DNA of 13,034 bases from an uncultured Treponema sp. (lineage in GTDB: Bacteria > Spirochaetota > Spirochaetia > Treponematales > Treponemataceae), in contig CAKZZR010000268.1 in assembly GCA_937885475.1 (NCBI GenBank), forward strand, positions 1 through 13,034, in the 5' to 3' direction. The position numbers and the translations under genes were made by a program. The notes beneath the pieces were generated by a model. It was given only the letters and a program-made list of their open reading frames with translations, did no database searches and had not been told where the DNA came from. Within the stretch, counting starts at the first letter, position 1. The number at the start of each line of letters is the position of its first letter. Below are positions 1-8,013 of the stretch, in pieces.

Positions 1-21
1 AGACGTGTGCTCTTCCGATCT
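1..21. other. Illumina TruSeq adapter remnant, left end
   Basis: Bases 1-21 are the reverse complement of the common TruSeq adapter start (ending GCTCTTCCGATCT). They are not native DNA. Native sequence begins at about base 22. A GTG at base 5 inside the adapter creates a false start and a false N-terminus (MCSSDL) for the first gene. Confidence 0.97.
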
Positions 22-1846
22 TCACTACGAGGCTGTTTCTGCGGTCGTACCAGGAAGCCAGCCGTTCGCGCTGGAACAGTCATTTTTCAGCACAGGAAAG
101 GACGGCTTTATCGTAAAATGGACTGAGGATGAGCAGGGCGAGCATTACCAGATTACCGATTTGGAGATAAAGCTTGCGGCTGTCTCTCCAAACGGAAAGG
201 AAATCGCAATCTACGAGACGAACGGCGGAAGCATAAACCGCGTTTCCGTCTGGAACTGGGATACTCTCTCCCGAAAATTTGCCTCACGCCGCTTTTCGGA
301 CTCAATAACCTCGCTTTCCTACTCAGAAAAGGGAACATACCTTATTGCAGGCACCGCAACCGTTGACGGAGCTGTGTTCATCAATGCGCAGACAGGTGCT
401 GTCATCAACAAGGTGCTGGATTCCACTGGAATCGTAAACTACGTAAAGACGAGCGACAGCGAGAAAACGGCGGCAATGTATTCTCCGGCGGGAAATCTTT
501 CCTACTATAATCTGACGACCGGACGGCTGAAGAAAAAATTCAGCACCGTGCAGGGCTTGAATCAGACCGTTCTTTTTAATAACTTGCTGTATCTTGCAGG
601 AACTACAGACGACATGCTGTACGTCTGCCATGCGCTTTCGGGCAAGATAATCCGGACAGTAAAGGTGCAGAATCCGATTATCCTCTGCTCAAAGAACGAC
701 GAGAATTTATACTATCTTGAGAACGACGGACGCGGAAACTACACGCTCCAGATGCTTGAGAATCAGGAAAATCAGGGAGTGTCAACACCACGCATCGTAA
801 AAAAACTGCGGGGACCGCGCGGCAATGAAATCATTCAGTGCGGAACAAAGCTCGGGAACTCCATCATGCTCGGGTCAAAGTCTGGCGCGCTGTACAAGCT
901 TGACGCGGAGCCGGAAACAGAGGAAGCCGTCATTCCGCTGATGACAGAGAACAGCTACGACAAGATTCTTGACATGTTCCCCGTGGGCGAGGAATTCTAC
1001 TTTCTTACAAAAAATGCGCTATACAAGTCGTCCTATGACACGGAGAACGTGAACCGATTGGGAGACAATCCAGGACAGACGCAGCTCATTGCCTGTGGCG
1101 ACAAGGTAATCCTATGGTCAAAGGGAAGCCGGGAGCCGGTGCAACTGTACGATTACTCAAAGCCGGAGCTGACGACGCTCTTTACGCCAAAAAACTCACT
1201 TCAGTCTGTACGACTTTTTGGCAGCACCATTATTGAGATGGAAAGCAACTCGTCCGTATGCACGTACAATATGGAAAGCGGAGCGTTTGCGGAGGTCTAC
1301 GCGGGAGCAGGTCTTCAGGACGCAGTGTTCGGTGGCGACGGCAAACTGTACGTCGCAAAATCGTATGCGACGAATCCAAAATCCGCCCTGCTCTGCGTTG
1401 ATATTGCGACGCGAGAGACAGCACCGATGAATCTGAACGGAAACGTCGCGTTCGCGCTCTCCGTGCACGGAAACGATATCTACGGAATTAACATCACGAC
1501 GGAAGGACAGGTAAAAAAGACGACGGTGTTCAAATTCAACATCAATTCAAAGCAGACGACGACCATCCTGCGCTTCAATGACGAGGATCCGGATGCATTC
1601 ACCTATCTAAAATACCCGCTTTTGTACACGAACATAGGAAAGGACACCATCCGTTCCTGCAACCTGAACGACAAGAAGACGTTCGCATTCCGCCGCTCGG
1701 CAAGCCTTCCGGTAAAAATCAGCAAGAATGCGTCGCGCGTCGTCATTCTGAACAACGACGGAAGCATAAGCTGGTACAACAGCGACCGTTCCATGGTGCT
1801 TGCAGACTGGTACCTTACGAAGGATCAGCAGCGGTTCTCGTACTAG
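22..1846 (+). CDS. Large beta-propeller-like repeat protein, 5'-truncated
   Basis: About 607 native residues are visible, ending at TAG 1844-1846. The true start lies beyond the contig, because the upstream bases are adapter. The protein is made of many short beta-rich units: lines such as DGFIVKW, NRVSVWNWDT, GAVFINAQTGAVI, GKIIRTV and GSISWYNSD resemble WD40/PQQ-type propeller blades, where a hydrophobic strand is followed by a Gly/Asp turn. I see no catalytic motif and no membrane segment in the visible part. Any signal peptide would be in the missing N-terminus. It converges on glgA with only 3 bases between stop codons and no recognisable terminator. Propeller proteins of this kind usually act as binding scaffolds. 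I cannot name a ligand or family beyond that, so this is a structural call only. The reading frame is open throughout, with codon use like its neighbours. Confidence 0.8.
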
Positions 1847-1849
1847 TGG

Positions 1850-3316
1850 CTAGCCGTTTCTTCGGCTCAAGGCATCCTCATACACCGAACAATAGGCTTC
1901 GGCAGCTTTTTTCCAGCTGAAATCCTGCTCCATGGCGCGGCGGCGCATTGCAAAAAGCTTTTTCTTCTGAGGGAACAGCGTAAGCGCCCAGCGCACGGTA
2001 TTAAAAATCGCGTCCGGCGTTAAGTCATAGAACAAAAATCCCGTGCCAGTCTGCGCTCCCTCATCATACTGAAAGACCGTGTCCATAAGACCGCCGGTAG
2101 CGTGAACTACAGGAAGCGTGCCGTACAGCATGGAATACATCTGGTTCAGTCCGCACGGCTCATATTTTGACGGCATCAAAAAATAGTCCGCACCAGCTTC
2201 CGCAAGATGGCTCAGTTCCTCATCATAGCCGATATAGCATGCAAGATTCGGAAGCCGCGAGGAAAGCGAACGAAGCTCGTCCTGACACCAGCGCTCACCG
2301 CTTCCTATGACGATGAACTGCGCGTTCAGCTCTGTGCAAAGGCGGTACAGGGCACCGTAATTGGGCGCAAACAGCTCGGAAATTCCTTTTTGGTCGGCAA
2401 GGCGGCTTATCAGGCACACCACAGGAACGTCTTCATTCTGCGGAAGGTCGAACCGCTTTTGCAGGACAGCCTTGCAGACCGCCTTACCGCTCATATCCTG
2501 GGACGAAAAACGCGCGGGAAGATACGTATCCTTCGAAGGATTCCAGAGTTCGGTGTCCACGCCATTTACAATGCCATGAAGATTATGGCTCACAATCCGC
2601 ATGAGACCGTCAAGCCCAAAGCCTCCGCCCTCCGTCTGAATCTCCACGGCATAGCGGGCAGAAACAGTGCAGATTTTGTCGGCGGCAATGATTCCTGCCT
2701 GCAAAAAATTGATTCCGCCCAAAAAGTCAAGCCGCGCCCGTGACCTAAGCTCCTCATGCAAGCCTAGAAGCGGAAACGCACCGCCCGGAAAGCGCCCCTG
2801 ATAACCCATGTTGTGAATTGAAAGCACGCTTACCGCCGCCGGGAACGCCGCACGCTCAAAATGAGACAACAGCACCGGGACAAGGGCTACAGACCAGTCG
2901 TGGGAATGGAACACGTCCGGCGACCAGCCGAGCGCGCGGCATAACGCAAAGGCGCTCCGGCACAGCATAGAAAAACGAAGAGGATTGTCGCGGAAGTCGC
3001 CTTCAAAGTCGTTTCCATAGATTCCAGTCCGCCCGAACAACCGCTCATAATCGACGAAATAATAGTCAGCATCATCGCCGAAAGTTCCCGGACGACAGTA
3101 AAAATGCACCGGAATTTCAGACCAGCCGGTGCTTACGAGAACGTTTTTTTTGCATAGGGTAAGCCGGGAGCGGTCAATCTGATAATAGCGCGGAAGCAGC
3201 ACCTTAACGTCATGCCCAAGCCGGCACAACGCCTTGCTGAGTGCGCTTACGGCATCGGCAAGACCGCCGGTTTTTGCAAACGGTGCCGCCTCTGCCGAAA
3301 TCATAAGAATCCTCAT
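1850..3316 (-). CDS. glgA: Glycogen synthase (ADP-glucose, GT5 family)
   Basis: A 488-residue protein, the usual length for bacterial glycogen synthase, which adds glucose from ADP-glucose to the non-reducing end of alpha-1,4-glucan in the cytoplasm. The N-terminus carries the diagnostic KTGGLAD loop at residues 15-21 for nucleotide-sugar binding. HSHDW lies at 137-141. The C-terminal Rossmann domain has SRLADQKG (304-311, with the Arg and Lys that contact phosphates) and EPCGLNQMYSMLYGT (386-400, with the conserved Glu), followed by a TGGLMDTV stretch. The start ATG overlaps the stop of the upstream aminotransferase gene as ATGA, so the two are probably co-transcribed and translationally coupled. 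Promoter control therefore lies upstream at about 4513. No other glg gene is in the window. All key motifs look intact. Confidence 0.97.
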   Translation of the reverse strand: MRILMISAEAAPFAKTGGLADAVSALSKALCRLGHDVKVLLPRYYQIDRSRLTLCKKNVLVSTGWSEIPVHFYCRPGTFGDDADYYFVDYERLFGRTGIYGNDFEGDFRDNPLRFSMLCRSAFALCRALGWSPDVFHSHDWSVALVPVLLSHFERAAFPAAVSVLSIHNMGYQGRFPGGAFPLLGLHEELRSRARLDFLGGINFLQAGIIAADKICTVSARYAVEIQTEGGGFGLDGLMRIVSHNLHGIVNGVDTELWNPSKDTYLPARFSSQDMSGKAVCKAVLQKRFDLPQNEDVPVVCLISRLADQKGISELFAPNYGALYRLCTELNAQFIVIGSGERWCQDELRSLSSRLPNLACYIGYDEELSHLAEAGADYFLMPSKYEPCGLNQMYSMLYGTLPVVHATGGLMDTVFQYDEGAQTGTGFLFYDLTPDAIFNTVRWALTLFPQKKKLFAMRRRAMEQDFSWKKAAEAYCSVYEDALSRRNG

Positions 3317-4503
3317 CGTCTTTCCACGGCCTTTTTGAAGGCTTCCTTGGAATTCTCAATCGTTTCCTCTGAGACGCAGTAGGAAATGCGGAACCAGCCC
3401 TTTCCGGCAAAACCGCTTCCCGGGGCGCACAGGATATTGAATTTCTTGAGGTGGTCGCAGAACGCCATATCATCGCCGTTCCACCCGTCTGGAACCTTTA
3501 CGAACAGATAGAACGCTCCTTGAGGTTTTGCGTAGGTAAGACCTGCATAGTCCATAACCGCCATGATTTTTTTGCAGCGCCGCTCGTATGCGGAATAATC
3601 GCAGCTGGCATTCCAGCTTTTTGCAATGACCTTCTGAAAGAATGCCGGCGCGTTGACAAAACCAAGCACGCGGGTGCAAAGCACGCACGCGCTTACGAGC
3701 AAAGCGGCATCCTCGGCAGCGGGATTGACGGCAATATAGCCAATGCGCTCGCCGGGAACGCTCAGATTTTTTGCGAAGGATGTTACGATTACGCTGTTCT
3801 TGTATACCGGAAACACAGGGGCAACGGTCGCTCCATCGTAGACGATGGCACGGTATGGCTCATCACAGATGATATACGGAAAGCGCCCCGTTTTATTTCC
3901 ATGCTCGGTAAGCGCCTCTGCAAGCGCGGCTATGTCTTCCTTTGAATAAATGCGGCCGGTCGGATTGTTCGGCGAATTGATGATGATAGCCGCAGTTTTT
4001 TCGCTCAGCGCGGCGCGTATATTCTGAATGCTAAGCGAAAAGTCCTCGTTAGTGGGAACAGGCACAATCTTAGCGCCATGATTGCGCGCGTAATGGTTGT
4101 ATTCGGCAAAATACGGGCAGGGAGCAAGAACCTCGTCCCCCTCATCAACCAATGATTTTATGACACAGTTGAGCGCCGCCGCCGCGCCAACAGCCATGAC
4201 GACACTGTCAAAGGAAACCGGAACGCCCTGCTCCTGCTGCGTTTTTTTTGCCATCGCCTCGCGAACCTCTGCATAGCCGGCGTTAGGCATGTAGCCGTGG
4301 CACATGTGGCTTCTATCCTTTGCAACTTCCTCAATGGCATCAAGAACCTCATCAGGCGGATCTAAATCAGGATTTCCAAGACTGAAATCGTACACGTTCT
4401 TTTCTCCGAACTTTTTCTTAAGGAGAATGCCTTCCTCAAACATCTTGCGGATTACGCCGTTCGACGGACTTTCAATAATTGACTGTATTTTTTTAGAAAT
4501 CAT
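3313..4503 (-). CDS. PLP-dependent class I/II aminotransferase
   Basis: A 396-residue fold-type I aminotransferase of the aspartate aminotransferase superfamily. It shows SLGNPDLDPP near residues 41-50, the NNPTG turn at 179-183, DEPY at 214-217 (Asp for the pyridine nitrogen), the PLP lysine at about 245 in SFAKNLSVPGERIGY with the phosphate-binding Arg at 253, and the carboxylate-binding Arg at about 372 in FRISY. Motifs fix the fold and chemistry but not the substrate. Aspartate, alanine or aromatic amino acids are all possible. It is the first gene of a two-gene unit with glgA, overlapping by 4 bases. An extended -10 box lies 9 bases upstream of the ATG and no Shine-Dalgarno is visible, so translation may start on a nearly leaderless mRNA. 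No metabolic link to glycogen synthesis is obvious. Confidence 0.93.
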   Translation of the reverse strand: MISKKIQSIIESPSNGVIRKMFEEGILLKKKFGEKNVYDFSLGNPDLDPPDEVLDAIEEVAKDRSHMCHGYMPNAGYAEVREAMAKKTQQEQGVPVSFDSVVMAVGAAAALNCVIKSLVDEGDEVLAPCPYFAEYNHYARNHGAKIVPVPTNEDFSLSIQNIRAALSEKTAAIIINSPNNPTGRIYSKEDIAALAEALTEHGNKTGRFPYIICDEPYRAIVYDGATVAPVFPVYKNSVIVTSFAKNLSVPGERIGYIAVNPAAEDAALLVSACVLCTRVLGFVNAPAFFQKVIAKSWNASCDYSAYERRCKKIMAVMDYAGLTYAKPQGAFYLFVKVPDGWNGDDMAFCDHLKKFNILCAPGSGFAGKGWFRISYCVSEETIENSKEAFKKAVERR

Positions 4504-4512
4504 AGTATGCTC

Positions 4513-4518
4513 ATTATA
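4513..4518 (-). promoter_or_regulatory. Extended -10 box for the aminotransferase-glgA unit
   Basis: Reading the minus strand, TATAAT is preceded by TG one base away (TGA-TATAAT), an extended -10. The best 17-base-spaced -35 is poor (TTTTCT), which an extended -10 can compensate for. Nine bases separate the box from the ATG at 4503, so the predicted 5' leader is only about 3 bases. Confidence 0.65.
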
Positions 4519-4530
4519 TCACTGCGGCGA

Positions 4531-4559
4531 TTGAAAGAAAATCAATTTCTGACTATATT
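4531..4559 (+). promoter_or_regulatory. Sigma70-type promoter, leaderless, for the 4566 gene
   Basis: TTGAAA (4531-4536) and TATATT (4554-4559) are spaced by exactly 17 bases, each one mismatch from consensus. Six bases separate the -10 from the ATG at 4566, so transcription should start at or next to the start codon. No Shine-Dalgarno is present. It lies back to back with the aminotransferase promoter in a 62-base gap. Confidence 0.75.
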
Positions 4560-4565
4560 TATACC

Positions 4566-5288
4566 ATGATGATACGAAAAATACTGCTCATTTCTTTTTT
4601 GACGATGCTTCCGTTCCTTGCGACGGCGCTTCCATTCAATTCAAAACTGACGGAAACTGATGCGGCCACGGTACAGAACGGTGAGGTTCTTATAAAAAGC
4701 ATCGACAAGGCAAAAAATATGGCAATTGAAAGCCAGAATCCCGGCGTGCAAAAGCTGGTTGACCTTGTAAAAGACCATGCGCCAAACTATCTTGCGGAAA
4801 TCATTCAGGTTAAGCCGGTCAGCGGAAACGAGGACCTTGCAGAACGCCTGTCCGCCGTGCTGGAGGACGTTGAAGGCTATGCGGGCATCCCCTACTGGTC
4901 AGTGCACCATGAGCGCTATTTTGACTTGTATGAAACTGCCGTCATCGACTCGCAGAAAATGCTGGACGAGCATACCAAGCTGATTGACGCCAGCATAGAC
5001 ATAGGACCATTCGGCGTTACAAAAACACCTATAACGATAGAAAAGACTGACGACTACCTTCTGTACGTCATGACGAATGACCAGTCGCTTCGCCACAAGG
5101 GAATCACCTGCGTAAAGAAGAACAACATGGTTTCCATAATCCTTTTGTTCAAGGATGGCGACAACTGGATTCTGTACGGAATTGGCGGCGTAAAAGCGCC
5201 AAAAATTGCCATGTTTGAGGAACGCATTGAAACCTCGTTCATCAACAAGACAAAAACATTCTGCTCGTTCGTGTACTCAAAACTGTAA
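4566..5288 (+). CDS. Exported protein of unknown function (DUF6675-like, tentative)
   Basis: A 240-residue protein with a clear Sec signal: a charged start (MMIRK), a hydrophobic core (ILLISFLTMLPFLATA) and a probable signal peptidase I cut near residue 20 at ATA-L. There is no lipobox Cys. The mature part is mixed alpha/beta with a Tyr-rich centre (YAGIPYWSVHHERYFDLYE, about residues 106-124) and a C-terminal beta region (IILLFKDGDNWILYGIGGVKAP). It resembles small periplasmic proteins annotated in treponemes as DUF6675, but I recall this by pattern only, and no function is known to me. The first of two adjacent ATGs is chosen because the -10 box sits 6 bases before it. It is followed directly by a broken gene on the other strand, with stop codons abutting at 5288/5289. 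The likely location is periplasm or outer-membrane inner face. Confidence 0.85.
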   Translation: MMIRKILLISFLTMLPFLATALPFNSKLTETDAATVQNGEVLIKSIDKAKNMAIESQNPGVQKLVDLVKDHAPNYLAEIIQVKPVSGNEDLAERLSAVLEDVEGYAGIPYWSVHHERYFDLYETAVIDSQKMLDEHTKLIDASIDIGPFGVTKTPITIEKTDDYLLYVMTNDQSLRHKGITCVKKNNMVSIILLFKDGDNWILYGIGGVKAPKIAMFEERIETSFINKTKTFCSFVYSKL

Positions 5289-5486
5289 TTACAGGCGGTA
5301 CTCGTTGGCAATGATAGGAGTGCATTCCCTATCCACAGCTCAAGCACGATGATAATGGACGAAACCATTACGCCCGAGCGCGCATTTGACATGTCAAAAT
5401 AATTCTTCATGTAGCGGCTGTGCGTCTCAAAGCCAAAGAGCTGCTTTATCTTATAGAACAAAAGCGAAAACGTCTTTTTTTTTCAT
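5289..5486 (-). pseudogene. Relic of a membrane protein gene: A9 frameshift plus internal deletion
   Basis: Reading the minus strand, an AGGGGGG ribosome-binding-like run (5495-5501) sits 8 bases before ATG at 5486. The nine A's at 5475-5483 put the frame into a stop after 11 codons (MKKKDVFAFVL). With one A fewer, the frame reads MKKKTFSLLFYKIKQLFG and continues to the membrane-like SSIIIVLELW (about 5333). This resembles the N-terminus of a treponemal membrane sensor protein. After that point the natural continuation is missing: switching frame gives ECTPIIANEYRL and a TAA at 5289-5291 that exactly abuts the stop of the convergent gene, as expected of a true 3' end. I infer an N-terminal and a C-terminal scrap joined by a deletion near 5328-5335. 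The original function is unknown; a GGDEF or histidine kinase protein is a guess. Confidence 0.6.
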
Positions 5487-5619
5487 GCTGGTCGCCCCCC
5501 TGCTGATTCTACCATTGATTCACCATTAAAGAAAAAGAATTCTCAAGAAACAGCTATAATTTTTTACTATAACGGCGCAGATTGATTCGGGAGGGGACTT
5601 CAGGGTAGAATACAGCACC
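5487..5619. other. Intergenic region between the relic gene and tcdA
   Basis: This A/T-rich gap between diverging genes holds the tcdA promoter at its right end and the ribosome-binding-like G run of the relic at its left. A TATAAT at 5555-5560 (+) lacks a convincing -35. I see no small gene or stable RNA in it. Confidence 0.5.
5582..5611 (+). promoter_or_regulatory. Promoter for tcdA, near-leaderless
   Basis: TTGATT (5582-5587) and TAGAAT (5606-5611) are spaced by 18 bases. Eight bases separate the -10 from the ATG at 5620, giving a leader of about 1-2 bases. The GAGGGG at 5591 is too far upstream to act as a Shine-Dalgarno and would lie outside the transcript. Confidence 0.6.
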
Positions 5620-6414
5620 ATGCTGAATCAATTTTCGAGAACAGAGCTATTAGTCGGAAAAGAAGCGATGGACATCCTGAACCACGCTCATGTCGCGGTA
5701 TTCGGAGTGGGAGGCGTAGGAGGCTTTGCCGTTGAGGCGCTCGTACGCAGCGGAATTTGCCACATCGACATCATCGACGACGACAAGGTATGCCTTACAA
5801 ATCTGAACAGACAGATTATCGCAACAAGAAAAACCATCGGAAAATACAAGGTTGACGTAATGAAGGAGCGGATTCTTGACATAAACCCTGATGCCGAAGT
5901 GAACGGATTTAAATGCTTCTATCTACCAGAAACCCGCAATCAATTTGATTTTACAAAATATGATTATGTGATTGATGCCGTGGACACCGTAACTGCAAAA
6001 ATCCAGCTGATTCTTCAGGCGAAGGAAGCGGGAACACGGATTATCTCAAGCATGGGCGCGGGAAACAAGCTGAATCCCGCGATGTTTGAGGTAGCGGACA
6101 TAGCAGAAACCTCGGTCTGCCCTCTTGCCCGCGTCATGCGTCAGGAATGCAAGAAGCGCGGAATAAAAAACGTTAAGGTTGTGTACTCAAAGGAAAAGCC
6201 GCTCCGCCCCATCGAGGACATGGCGATAAGCTGCCGAAGCCACTGCATCTGCCCACCGGGAGCGCAACACAAATGCACGGAGCGCAGGGACATTCCCGGA
6301 AGCACGGCATTCGTTCCTTCCGTGGTAGGACTGATTATTGCAAGCGAGGTCATAAAGGATTTGACGAAGGAGGCGACCGCCCGCGCACGTAGCATGCCAA
6401 AACCCAAGGAATAA
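5620..6414 (+). CDS. tcdA: tRNA threonylcarbamoyladenosine dehydratase (CsdL/YgdL)
   Basis: A 264-residue E1-like ATP-dependent enzyme that dehydrates t6A at position 37 of ANN-decoding tRNAs to the cyclic form ct6A, acting in the cytoplasm. It has the nucleotide-binding glycine run FGVGGVGG (28-35), the DIIDDDKVCLTNLNRQ segment (50-65, with Asp and Arg for ATP and Mg binding) and VIDAVDTV (117-124), all typical of the ThiF/MoeB fold. The C-terminal IPGSTAFVPSVVGLIIASEVIKDL is the TcdA-specific helix pair, and its size separates it from MoeB or ThiF. A Cys cluster C205-x3-C209-x-C211-x7-C219 lies just before it, possibly a metal site. The nearby promoter predicts a leaderless mRNA. It is monocistronic and converges on the MdoB-like gene. 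Confidence 0.93.
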   Translation: MLNQFSRTELLVGKEAMDILNHAHVAVFGVGGVGGFAVEALVRSGICHIDIIDDDKVCLTNLNRQIIATRKTIGKYKVDVMKERILDINPDAEVNGFKCFYLPETRNQFDFTKYDYVIDAVDTVTAKIQLILQAKEAGTRIISSMGAGNKLNPAMFEVADIAETSVCPLARVMRQECKKRGIKNVKVVYSKEKPLRPIEDMAISCRSHCICPPGAQHKCTERRDIPGSTAFVPSVVGLIIASEVIKDLTKEATARARSMPKPKE

Positions 6415-6416
6415 GC

Positions 6417-6453
6417 GTTTCTGCCCGCCCCCTTTAGCGGAACCGTCAGAAAC
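6417..6453. terminator. Inverted repeat between convergent genes, possible weak bidirectional terminator
   Basis: GTTTCTG (6417-6423) and CAGAAAC (6447-6453) are perfect 7-base arms in the 42-base gap between tcdA and the MdoB-like gene, with an inner CCGC/GCGG that can also pair. There is no clean U-tract on either strand, so a terminator role is only suggested by position. Confidence 0.3.
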
Positions 6454-6456
6454 AGT

Positions 6457-7977
6457 TCATTTTAAGCGCTCGTACTGTACGGTGCGCCGCATGGTCTCCG
6501 CCTCGACGCTCTGAACTCCAAAACGCTCTATAAGGGTCGGCTCCTCAGAAAACAGGGAGCGCCCCAGCGCAATTCCGTCCGTATCAAACGTAAAGCCAAG
6601 CGCCTCCAGAACAGACGGCATCATGTCAAACGAGGAGAACGCGCGACTTCTGCCCAGTGCCGCAGGCGGTTCCTTTGCCGCATTGATGAACAGATTGAAA
6701 AAATGCCGCCGAGCCTGCAATTCCGCCCATGAATGCGCAGCCCCATGCTCACGCATGAAATTATTCAGCGGCGCGTCAAGATAATTGTGGTCGCCAGTGA
6801 TGACGATTACCGTATCGCGCCCCCAGGTCGTAGACTGAATCCATCGTATGAACGCGGCAACCTGACGGTCCGCGCACGAAATGACGTTCTCAATCTGGCT
6901 GGAATGCTCCGTCATGCAGAGCGCGCATTTAAAGCCCGACGGAAAATGAGTGTCAACCGTAAGCAACGAAAAAGAGAACGGCGCGCCGTCTGCAAGAAAT
7001 CGCTCGCCCAAGGCTTCCAGCTCCTTTTTTGAAACCTCGTACAGTTTCTGATCCTCAAAGCCCCAGAACACCTGATAGTCCGCGGGAATCATGCCGCTAG
7101 CCTTATAATAGCCTATGTCATGCACCTCAACGCCATGGCGCTCAAGGATAAGGTCGCGGTTCTCAAACTGTTTCTCAGAGCCCATAGCAAACACATTGCG
7201 GTAGCCCTGGTCAGAAAGAAAATCGTACAGCGACCTTGTGTTGTCAAGGCATCCCTGAGAGCCGTCCGCATTTTTTGAGAACGGCATAAAATAGGGAACG
7301 CCCATCGTCTTAGAAAGCAGTCCCGCAGACGTCCACGAAGTGCCCTCAAGGTTTTCGCCGCCGCCAAGCCCCTGCGAAGCGCCAAAATTCACGCCTTCAT
7401 TGCAAAGCGCGGTAAGCTCTGGAATAAGATTCACAGGCATAACGCCGCCGTTATCGTAATCGGCGTAGGAATTTTCCATCGACTCCATAAAAATATACAC
7501 AAGATTGCGCTTTTTTTGCGGCGCAGTAAGCGAGACTTCTGAGGTATCCACAAAATGCGCGCGGTAGAATTCTGAATCTGCGGGAGCTGCCTTTACAGCG
7601 CGGCTGATTTGCACGTACCTCCAGCCCTGCTTTGAGAATGCCGTCACTGCAAGCGAAAGCGCGAACAGCATAGCCGCCGCGCAGAGGTATTTGCCCGCCG
7701 GAAGCGTCAGTCCTTTTTTCTTCCATATAAAAATGCGGAATGCCGTAAAAACAAGGAACAGGATGACGGACGGCAGCACGAAGCCAAGAAAAATGGAAAG
7801 CCCGGTTCCAGAATCATGCCCGGACGTGTCCGCAGACAGCACAAAGAACACGTTCCAATGCTTCTGCATTGGATAATTTTTGTCAGCCCAGGGATTCACG
7901 AATAAAAAAAGCAAGGCACCGATAAAAAAAAGATTGGCGCACACTTCCAGAAGAATGTTTTTTATTTTTTCAGACAT
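6457..7977 (-). CDS. Membrane phosphotransferase, MdoB/LtaS-like (alkaline phosphatase superfamily)
   Basis: A 506-residue protein with three predicted membrane helices (about 8-27, 61-82, 97-114) followed by an extracytoplasmic sulfatase-fold domain. The motifs follow phosphoglycerol transferases: VYIFMESMENSY (160-171, metal Glu165), GTSWTSAGLLSKTMGVP (212-228, with the likely nucleophile Thr216), LTVDTHFP (339-346) and VITGDHN (392-398, metal Asp396/His397). The pattern around Thr and the later Cys/His segment look closer to MdoB/OpgB, which move phosphoglycerol from phosphatidylglycerol to periplasmic glucans, than to the five-helix LtaS. Donor and acceptor cannot be read from sequence; phosphoethanolamine or another lipid head group is possible. 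It lies downstream of the phosphonate operon, but a terminator and its own extended -10 (TG-C-TATAGT, 6 bases before the ATG) make it a separate unit. Confidence 0.85.
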   Translation of the reverse strand: MSEKIKNILLEVCANLFFIGALLFLFVNPWADKNYPMQKHWNVFFVLSADTSGHDSGTGLSIFLGFVLPSVILFLVFTAFRIFIWKKKGLTLPAGKYLCAAAMLFALSLAVTAFSKQGWRYVQISRAVKAAPADSEFYRAHFVDTSEVSLTAPQKKRNLVYIFMESMENSYADYDNGGVMPVNLIPELTALCNEGVNFGASQGLGGGENLEGTSWTSAGLLSKTMGVPYFMPFSKNADGSQGCLDNTRSLYDFLSDQGYRNVFAMGSEKQFENRDLILERHGVEVHDIGYYKASGMIPADYQVFWGFEDQKLYEVSKKELEALGERFLADGAPFSFSLLTVDTHFPSGFKCALCMTEHSSQIENVISCADRQVAAFIRWIQSTTWGRDTVIVITGDHNYLDAPLNNFMREHGAAHSWAELQARRHFFNLFINAAKEPPAALGRSRAFSSFDMMPSVLEALGFTFDTDGIALGRSLFSEEPTLIERFGVQSVEAETMRRTVQYERLK

Positions 7978-7983
7978 GAATCT

Positions 7984-7989
7984 ACTATA
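7984..7989 (-). promoter_or_regulatory. Extended -10 box for the MdoB-like gene, leaderless
   Basis: Minus strand TATAGT preceded by TG plus one base, with no good -35 at normal spacing. Exactly 6 bases separate it from the ATG at 7977, so the transcript probably starts at the start codon. No Shine-Dalgarno is seen. Confidence 0.6.
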
Positions 7990-8013
7990 GCATTTTTATA
8001 TAAACTATGAAAC

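Noticed and set aside
5..22. GTG start and N-terminal MCSSDL for the first gene
   Set aside because: These codons are Illumina adapter sequence; the true start is off the contig.
2207..2743. 178-residue plus-strand reading frame
   Set aside because: It is antisense to the conserved catalytic half of glgA and has no family features.
5054..5461. 135-residue minus-strand reading frame from a TTG
   Set aside because: Only its first part (to about 5333) looks like a protein; the rest is antisense to the exported-protein gene. It is better explained as the relic gene reading past its deletion point.
5555..5560. TATAAT as an alternative upstream tcdA promoter
   Set aside because: No -35 is seen at usable spacing, and a better-matched promoter lies just before the tcdA start.
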